NCBI GenBank assembly: GCA_002413265.1
Contig: DHWR01000058.1
Span: forward strand, 3,172 to 12,737
Source: Chloroflexi bacterium UBA5177
Lineage (GTDB): Bacteria > Chloroflexota > UBA5177
DNA: 9,566 bases
Reading direction: 5' to 3'
Of the stretch, positions 1-4,340 are shown piece by piece. How positions within the stretch are numbered: the first letter of the stretch is position 1; every line of letters starts with the position of its first letter. The notes under the pieces are model-generated. The model was not told where the DNA came from and did not search any database. It was given only the letters and a program-made list of their open reading frames with translations. The position numbers and the translations under genes were made by a program.

Positions 1-2
1 GG

Positions 3-221
3 CATGGCGAAGAGGTGCGTGCAAGTGTGGGTCCCATGACGCGGGACGCCGGCGAGACGCTCGGCCGACTCAGGAACGATCAGATGGGAGTTGTTTTTCG
101 CACCGACGTGCTGGGACTGGTCTCCTCCACCGTAGAGGCCGCCGGCGGAGTGCCGACGGCGCTGACCGTGCTCCGGGACGTGTTCAATCTTGCGAGCCAA
201 CGGGGCTGGCGAGAGCGGTAG
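3..221 (+). CDS. C-terminal fragment of an unrecognised protein
   Basis: The frame is open from the left window edge to a TAG at 219-221, giving about 72 residues. The fragment begins HGEEV; because upstream sequence is missing, the GTG at 15 need not be the start. The visible part looks like a folded globular C-terminus: a charged segment (GETLGRLRNDQMG), a hydrophobic stretch (VVFRTDVLGLVSSTVEAAGG), a possible helix (ALTVLRDVFNLASQRG) and a basic end (WRER). I do not recognise the family. The last 38 bases overlap the end of moaE on the other strand. The left-hand gene boundary cannot be seen. It could still be a chance frame, since only 219 bases are visible, but its composition is protein-like. 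Confidence 0.5.
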   Translation, partial: HGEEVRASVGPMTRDAGETLGRLRNDQMGVVFRTDVLGLVSSTVEAAGGVPTALTVLRDVFNLASQRGWRER

Positions 222-624
222 GTCCGCCCACCCAAACGGCTCCGCTCCCGTCGAACTCCTTCTTCCAGATAGGAACTATTTCCTTGATCCGGTCAATAAC
301 GTATTTACACGCGGCAAAGGCTTCAGCACGGTGCGGACAGGAAACTGCGATGACGACCGCATCGTCTCCGATACTCAGCCTTCCAAGTCGGTGCTGGATC
401 GCAATGGACTGGACGGGCCAACGTTCGCGGGCTTCTTGAGCGACCTGTGTCAGCTTGTCGATAGCCATTAGTTCATACGCCTCGTATTCGAGGTGCTCTA
501 TCAGCCTGCCTTCAGACTCCTCGCGAACGCAGCCCACAAAAAGTGCGATGCCTCCGCTTTGCGGCACACGCACGGCCCTCAAGCACTCGTCGACGGTCAG
601 AGCGTCGCGGCGTAGCTCTATCAT
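184..624 (-). CDS. moaE: Molybdopterin synthase catalytic subunit MoaE
   Basis: MoaE is the large subunit of molybdopterin synthase. With thiocarboxylated MoaD it inserts the dithiolene sulfurs into cyclic pyranopterin monophosphate in the cytoplasm. The 146-residue product has the family's usual length and motifs: GGIALFVGCVRE near residues 24-35, LEYEAYELMA at 45-54, HRLGRLSIGDDAVVIAV at 78-94, CPHRAEAF at 96-103, and the lysine-rich active-site segment DRIKEIVPIWKKE at 111-123. The ATG at 624 overlaps the TGA of moaD (ATGA), and a GGAGGG ribosome site lies 5 bases upstream inside moaD, so translation is probably coupled. The tail after WVGG is slightly extended (to PVGSQD) and overlaps the opposing gene at 184-221. 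It is the last gene of the purH-moaD-moaE cluster. Confidence 0.95.
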   Translation of the reverse strand: MIELRRDALTVDECLRAVRVPQSGGIALFVGCVREESEGRLIEHLEYEAYELMAIDKLTQVAQEARERWPVQSIAIQHRLGRLSIGDDAVVIAVSCPHRAEAFAACKYVIDRIKEIVPIWKKEFDGSGAVWVGGPTALASPVGSQD

Positions 625-872
625 GTCGTCCCTCCGCTGACGGGCTGAAGCAGGGCCACTTCATCTCCCGCGTGCAACACCATCGAGGAATCCACCATTT
701 CGCGGTTCACGGCGTAAGAGGTGTAGTCGCGAAGGTGCCCGAGCTGAGGGTGTTGTTCCTCGAGACGCCTATAAAGATCGCGAACCGTCGCACCTTCCAT
801 GAGCTCGATGTCCGCGCGAGAAACGCCGAGAGCCTCTCTGTGCGCGGCAAAAAAGAGTACGTGGACGTTCAT
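621..872 (-). CDS. moaD: Molybdopterin synthase sulfur carrier subunit MoaD
   Basis: MoaD is the small ubiquitin-like sulfur carrier of molybdopterin synthase. Its C-terminal Gly-Gly is normally adenylated by MoeB and thiocarboxylated, then inserted into MoaE. From the ATG at 872 the product has 83 residues: MNVHVLFFAAHREALG at the N-terminus, a conserved VRDLYRRLEEQHP helix, YAVNREMV at 52-60, then GDEVALLQPVSGG. I prefer ATG 872 because family members usually begin with a short Met-x-Val-x-Val-Leu-Phe strand. A GTG at 893 would add seven residues; neither start has a clear ribosome site. Unusually, the Gly-Gly (80-81) is not terminal: two threonines follow. In most MoaD proteins the chain ends at GG, so this one may need trimming. 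The gap to purH is 52 bases. Confidence 0.92.
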   Translation of the reverse strand: MNVHVLFFAAHREALGVSRADIELMEGATVRDLYRRLEEQHPQLGHLRDYTSYAVNREMVDSSMVLHAGDEVALLQPVSGGTT

Positions 873-924
873 AATTTCGGGAAATTGGCTCACGGCTCAT
901 GCTAGCAAGCCAAATTTCGACAGG

Positions 925-2496
925 TCAGTGCTTGAAATGGCGCAGTCCGGTAAAGATCATGGCGACGGCCCCACGATCGGCCGCCTCGATGGCGTCTTTG
1001 TCCCGAATTGAGCCGCCAGGCTGAATGATTGCGGTGACCCCCGCTTCGACCGCGCGCTCAACGCCGTCCGGGAACGGGAAGTAGGCATCGGAGGCCAGTA
1101 CCGACCCGTGTGAGCGGTCTCCCGCCATTCGCACTGCAAGATCGACAGCGTTGACTCTGCTCATCTGGCCGGCTCCTACTCCCACGAGGGCCAGTTTCTT
1201 TGCCAGCACGATTCCATTCGACTTGACGTGCTTCACGGCCCTCCACGCGAAATGAAGGTCGGTCAACTCTTCGAGGGTAGGCTGCCTCTTCGATACCACC
1301 TGCATGTTCATGGAGAGGTCGGAGGCAGCATTTCGGGATTGGATGAGGAATCCACCATCGATTCGTTTGAAGTCGAGATTGTGATACTCGATCCAGCTGA
1401 CGTCCTGAAGCGGGCCCTCGCCATCGGCCCGCACGCTCAGAAGCCTGATCGCTTTCTTGCGCGACAAGACCTGGACCGCAGCGTCGGTAAAGTCCGGCGC
1501 GACCACGGCTTCGAAATACATGCGCACGATTTCTTCCGCAGTGGCCTCGTCCATCGTGCGATTCACGCCGACTATGCCGCCGTACGCAGCCTGCGGGTCA
1601 CCCGCGAAGGCGCGCAGGTACGCCTCCTTCAGATCCTTCCCTGCGGCGATGCCGGTGGGGTTTGTGTGCTTGACAACGGCGGCTGCCGGTGCCGAGAAGT
1701 CGGTCACCATGGACCAAGCCGCGTCGCAATCGAGGAGGTTGTTGAAAGAAAGCGCTTTCCCGTGGAGTTGTAACGCTGTCGCCACGGTGCTTGGCTGTCT
1801 CAACTCCTTGGAGCGTGGAGTATCTGCATACAGCGCCGCTCGCTGGTGAAGATTCTCGCCGTATCGAAGGTCTTGAATTTTGTAGAGAGGGACGGTGAAC
1901 GCGGGTGGGAACCGTTCTTCGTCCTCATTGCTAAAGAAAGAAGTGACATAGGCGTCATACGCGGAGGTATGGGCAAAGGCTTTCGCAGCGAGGCGGCGAC
2001 GGGTCTTATCCTTGTTGGCCCGATACCGATAGAGCTCGGCCAGCACGTCTTCGTAATCTTCTGGATCCACCACGGGAGTCACGTCGCGATGGTTCTTCGC
2101 GGCCGCTCGTATCAGCGCCGCACCTCCGATGTCGATGAACTCTATCGCCTCGTCCCGCCCCACGCCGCCGCGAGACACAACATCGACAAAAGGATAGAGA
2201 TTCACAACAACGAGATCGATGGGCTCTATCTCATGCTCGGCGAGCGCCGCGTTGTGCTCCTGGCTGCTTCGATCACAGAGGATCGCACCGAAAATTGCAG
2301 GATGCAAGGTCTTCACACGGCCACCGAGGATTTCTGGGTAGTCGGTGACCGACGAAACAGGCTCAACGTCGATGCCGTTCTCGGTCAAGAACTCGTACGT
2401 CCCGTCTGTCGCGAGAATCGTCACGTCCAGCTCCCGAAGGCCGGTTGCAAAATCAAGGATGCCGGATTTGTCGTAGACGCTAATAAGTGCTCGCAT
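925..2496 (-). CDS. purH: Bifunctional AICAR formyltransferase / IMP cyclohydrolase PurH
   Basis: PurH carries out the last two steps of de novo IMP synthesis: formylation of AICAR with 10-formyl-THF, then ring closure. The product has 523 residues, the normal size. The N-terminal MGS-like cyclohydrolase domain shows SVYDKSGI (6-13), GRVKTLHPAIFG (59-70), DLVVVNLYPF (94-103) and FIDIGGAALIRAAAKNH (120-136). The C-terminal AICARFT domain shows RYGENLHQ (211-218), LSFNNLLDCDAAW (249-261), the catalytic Lys-His in VVKHTNP (K276, H277), and later FAWRAVKHVKSNGIVLAK and GAGQMSRVNAV, ending in TGLRHFKH. I chose the ATG at 2496 because MRALISVYDKSG is the conserved N-terminus; the frame is open to 2553, but those 19 extra residues look untranslated. 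A GAAGGGG lies at 2515-2509. Oddities are ATDGT where STGGT is usual, and NPTG where NPCG is common. Confidence 0.97.
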   Translation of the reverse strand: MRALISVYDKSGILDFATGLRELDVTILATDGTYEFLTENGIDVEPVSSVTDYPEILGGRVKTLHPAIFGAILCDRSSQEHNAALAEHEIEPIDLVVVNLYPFVDVVSRGGVGRDEAIEFIDIGGAALIRAAAKNHRDVTPVVDPEDYEDVLAELYRYRANKDKTRRRLAAKAFAHTSAYDAYVTSFFSNEDEERFPPAFTVPLYKIQDLRYGENLHQRAALYADTPRSKELRQPSTVATALQLHGKALSFNNLLDCDAAWSMVTDFSAPAAAVVKHTNPTGIAAGKDLKEAYLRAFAGDPQAAYGGIVGVNRTMDEATAEEIVRMYFEAVVAPDFTDAAVQVLSRKKAIRLLSVRADGEGPLQDVSWIEYHNLDFKRIDGGFLIQSRNAASDLSMNMQVVSKRQPTLEELTDLHFAWRAVKHVKSNGIVLAKKLALVGVGAGQMSRVNAVDLAVRMAGDRSHGSVLASDAYFPFPDGVERAVEAGVTAIIQPGGSIRDKDAIEAADRGAVAMIFTGLRHFKH

Positions 2497-2517
2497 GTCT
2501 GGTGTCGACCCCTTCGA

Positions 2518-2532
2518 CCTGCCCTCGGCAGG
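2518..2532. repeat. 6-bp hairpin just upstream of the purH ribosome site
   Basis: CCTGCC at 2518-2523 pairs perfectly with GGCAGG at 2527-2532 around a 3-base loop. In the purH transcript it lies immediately before the GAAGGGG ribosome site (2515-2509). It is GC-rich and could affect access to that site. No known riboswitch class is recognised. Confidence 0.4.
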
Positions 2533-2561
2533 GCTTCTCTCCAGCCTCCACACGCAAAGAA

Positions 2562-2579
2562 CTCCGGCGAGAGCCGGAG
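2562..2579. repeat. Perfect 7-bp inverted repeat at the predicted 5' end of the purH mRNA
   Basis: CTCCGGC at 2562-2568 pairs with GCCGGAG at 2573-2579 around a 4-base loop (GAGA on plus, TCTC on minus). It begins within a few bases of the start site predicted from the TATAAT at 2593-2588. It could be a 5'-terminal RNA stem-loop or an operator at the start site. No T-tract follows on either strand, so a terminator is unlikely. Confidence 0.5.
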
Positions 2580-2587
2580 ATCAAGGC

Positions 2588-2593
2588 ATTATA
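2588..2593 (-). promoter_or_regulatory. Putative -10 box of the purH-moaD-moaE promoter
   Basis: On the minus strand this is a perfect TATAAT (plus-strand ATTATA). It lies 92 bases upstream of the purH ATG, and transcription would begin near 2581. No convincing TTGACA-like -35 is seen at 16-18 bases upstream. The position in the divergent gap between purH and the small plus-strand gene supports a promoter, but it rests on one hexamer. Confidence 0.45.
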
Positions 2594-2670
2594 CGAAGCG
2601 TGACTCCATAGCCGCGAAGCGGTTGGCAGCCAAGAGCCTTATCGACAAACATAGGATGAGGATCGATGTA

Positions 2671-2946
2671 ATGATGCCGAGATCGACGCGAAGCCCCTCC
2701 TCGGTTCTGATGCAAGAGGCTCGCGCAATCGAGCTTCTCGCCTCGGAGATAGCCGTGGCCCCCGAACGTCTTCCTGAATACTGGGAGCTTTCGCTGGAAC
2801 TTGTGGGGCTCGCGACGGACATCGAGGAGATATTCGGCAGAGTCGACCAGCCGGATGAGGACGATGCAGACATCCTGGCCTTGAGGCGCAGGCTCAGATC
2901 TATAGCCGCTCGACTAGCGCAGATGGACGAGCAGGAATCAGGCTGA
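2671..2946 (+). CDS. Small acidic, probably helical protein of unknown function
   Basis: This is a 91-residue reading frame with an ATG at 2671 and a GAGG ribosome site 9 bases upstream (2658-2661). ATG 2656 and ATG 2710 are alternative starts. The first 13 residues are basic and Ser/Pro-rich. The rest reads as a helical, charged protein: QEARAIELLASEIAVA (15-30), a segment LPEYWELSLELVGLATDIEEIF (34-55), an acidic hinge VDQPDEDDAD (58-67) and an Arg-rich helix ILALRRRLRSIAARLAQM (68-85). There is no signal peptide, membrane span or known motif. The frame stays open far upstream, but there it is antisense to purH, so only the part from 2656 or 2671 is credible. Its last 9 bases overlap the opposing Cys-rich gene. 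I do not recognise a family. Confidence 0.5.
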   Translation: MMPRSTRSPSSVLMQEARAIELLASEIAVAPERLPEYWELSLELVGLATDIEEIFGRVDQPDEDDADILALRRRLRSIAARLAQMDEQESG

Positions 2947-3198
2947 TCTGCTCGCGCTCAAAGCTGCGCTTTCTTCCGGTGTGATTCGGTGATCCTCGTT
3001 GTTGCGCCAGCAACGGCGCGTGGCACACATACACGCGTCCTGCTCGCCGGTTGAGGTGGGCGGCCAGCCTTTCAGGCAGTACACCTCATAGAGCAGGATC
3101 TCGCCTTGTGGCGTTTTCTCGTCTCCCTGCACCCAGTTCTCTCGGTAATAGGGGCAGGCCCCTTTGTGACGCCGAAAACGTGCCTCGTCGCGAATCAT
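2938..3198 (-). CDS. Small cysteine-rich protein, possibly metal-binding
   Basis: This 86-residue product starts at the ATG at 3198, which directly follows an in-frame TGA and has an AAGGA ribosome site 6 bases upstream (3209-3205). It is basic at the N-terminus (MIRDEARFRRHKG), then has ACPYYRENW (14-22), YEVYCLKGWPP (37-47) and a cluster ACMCATRRCW (55-64). The five cysteines, C15, C41, C56, C58 and C63, together with H11 and H70, could bind zinc or an iron-sulfur cluster; this is inference. The Ser/Ala-rich tail is probably disordered. There is no signal peptide or membrane segment. It lies 113 bases downstream of mdh on the same strand, so it may share that transcript. I do not recognise the family. 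The good ribosome site, compact cysteine pattern and non-shadow position make it a likely real gene. Confidence 0.65.
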   Translation of the reverse strand: MIRDEARFRRHKGACPYYRENWVQGDEKTPQGEILLYEVYCLKGWPPTSTGEQDACMCATRRCWRNNEDHRITPEESAALSASRSA

Positions 3199-3311
3199 TC
3201 ACCGTCCTTCTGCCCCTCGGCCCATGCTCCAAAGACGCTCCATCTTACCAAAGCAGTTCAGCCTGTGGAGGAGGGCGAAAGCACGAAGGGGCCCTGTGCC
3301 TCGGCCGGTTA

Positions 3312-4259
3312 TCAGGCGGGCTGCGGATCCAACTGCATGACTGTCAGTAACTCTCGGACGGCTTCCGCGGACCGCTCTAGCGCCGCCTTCTCGTCGTCGG
3401 TCAGCTGGATCTGCACTACCTCTTCGACGCCGCTGGCTCCCAATTTGACGGGCACGCCCAGGAAGATGCCGTTGTAACCGTACTCGCCTTGCAAGTACAC
3501 CGAGCACGGGAGCAGGCGTCGTTGATCGAGGACGATCGAATCCACCATGGCCAGCACCGATGCCGAAGGGGCGTAGTAGGCGCTTCCGCTCTTCAGCAGG
3601 TTCACGATTTCGGCGCCTCCGTTTGCCGTTCTATCAGTCAGGTCTCGAATGCGGTCGGTGGAAAGCAAGTCCGGAAGCGGAATGCCCGCCACCGTTGAGT
3701 AGCGAGCAAGTGGCACCATGGTGTCTCCGTGCCCGCCGAGCACAAAGGCCGTCACGTCCTTGACGGAGACATTCAGCTCTCGTGCGACGAATGTGCAGAA
3801 GCGTGCAGAGTCGAGGACGCCTGCCATGCCGACAACTCGCTCCCGTGGGAATCCAGTGGCCCTAAACATTGCCTGTGCCATCGCATCCAGAGGATTAGTC
3901 ACCACGATCACGATCGATTTGGGGGCGTACCTCTTGATCGCGCTACCCCACTCATTCATCACTTGCTGATTGGTGGTTACGAGGTCGTCCCGGCTCATAC
4001 CCGGCTTGCGCGGAGATCCTCCCGTCATCACGACGATCTGGCACTCCTCGAGCGCGTCGTGATTGGAGCCTCCGTACAGCCGCGTGTCATAACCAAGGAC
4101 CGGGCCGGTTTCCTCGATATCCAGAGCTTTTCCGCGGGCGATGCCTTCAGCCATGGGAATATCGAGCAGCACGATGTCTGCGTAATTCCGCTCGGCCAAC
4201 CTCTGCGCAGTGGTGCCGCCCACGTTGCCGGCGCCGACGATTCCAATCTTGTACCGCAC
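3312..4259 (-). CDS. mdh: Malate dehydrogenase, lactate-dehydrogenase-like type
   Basis: This is an NAD-dependent interconverter of malate and oxaloacetate in the TCA cycle, cytoplasmic. The product has 315 residues. The Rossmann fold starts at once with IGIVGAGNVGG (5-15) and has the NAD-ribose aspartate in VLLDI (D33). The substrate-specificity loop reads GGSPRKPGMSRDDL (80-93): R84 at this position fits malate dehydrogenase, where lactate dehydrogenases carry Gln. Other expected residues are R90, N122 in VTNPLD, R153 in LDSARF, and the catalytic H177 in GGHGDTMVPL. The C-terminus (GYNGIFLGVPVKLGASGVEEVV) fits the family. The ATG at 4259 has an AAGGAG site 6 bases upstream (4271-4266). It is divergent from the propeller gene at 4341, with 81 bases between. 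The type resembles the LDH-like malate dehydrogenases known from Chloroflexus. Confidence 0.95.
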   Translation of the reverse strand: MRYKIGIVGAGNVGGTTAQRLAERNYADIVLLDIPMAEGIARGKALDIEETGPVLGYDTRLYGGSNHDALEECQIVVMTGGSPRKPGMSRDDLVTTNQQVMNEWGSAIKRYAPKSIVIVVTNPLDAMAQAMFRATGFPRERVVGMAGVLDSARFCTFVARELNVSVKDVTAFVLGGHGDTMVPLARYSTVAGIPLPDLLSTDRIRDLTDRTANGGAEIVNLLKSGSAYYAPSASVLAMVDSIVLDQRRLLPCSVYLQGEYGYNGIFLGVPVKLGASGVEEVVQIQLTDDEKAALERSAEAVRELLTVMQLDPQPA

Positions 4260-4325
4260 CGCAATCTCCTTCGAAGCCGGCGTCGATTCGCCCAGGCCCG
4301 GTTTCAGCCTACATCAAGGCAGACC

Positions 4326-4331
4326 TATAAT
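4326..4331 (+). promoter_or_regulatory. Putative -10 box of the Asp-box propeller gene
   Basis: This is a perfect TATAAT on the plus strand, ending 9 bases before the likely TTG start at 4341. Transcription would begin around 4338-4341, leaving almost no leader. The -35 region (around 4302-4308, TTTCAGC) is weak. It sits in the divergent gap with mdh. Confidence is limited because the call rests on one hexamer. Confidence 0.4.
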
Positions 4332-4340
4332 TGCGCTGCT

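Larger units (their letters stand above)
2497..2670. other. Divergent intergenic region between purH and a small acidic protein gene
   Basis: These 174 bases hold the purH leader (two hairpins, 2579-2562 and 2532-2518), the minus-strand TATAAT at 2593-2588, and on the plus side a short 5-1-5 palindrome TTGGCAGCCAA at 2623-2633. No clear plus-strand -10 is seen for the 2671 gene; a GAGG at 2658-2661 could serve as its ribosome site. Confidence 0.5.

Noticed and set aside
2497..2553. 19-residue N-terminal extension of PurH
   Set aside because: The family N-terminus starts at MRALISVYDKSG; the extension covers the hairpin and ribosome site and has no homology-like character.
1846..2655. Long plus-strand open frame antisense to purH leading into the small gene at 2671
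   Set aside because: It is the complement of a fully conserved PurH; only the part downstream of the purH start can be an independent gene.
2589..2873. Minus-strand 94-residue frame opposite the small acidic gene
   Set aside because: It is Ser-rich low-complexity shadow sequence with no good ribosome site, and would run into the purH promoter.
3281..3299. Imperfect hairpin GCAC...GGGGCCC...GTGC after mdh as a terminator
   Set aside because: The stem is broken by unequal loops and no T-run follows on the minus strand.
3729..4340. Upstream in-frame extension of the propeller gene
   Set aside because: This stretch is antisense to mdh, has His- and Arg-rich shadow composition, and lies before a clean signal peptide starting at the TTG at 4341.
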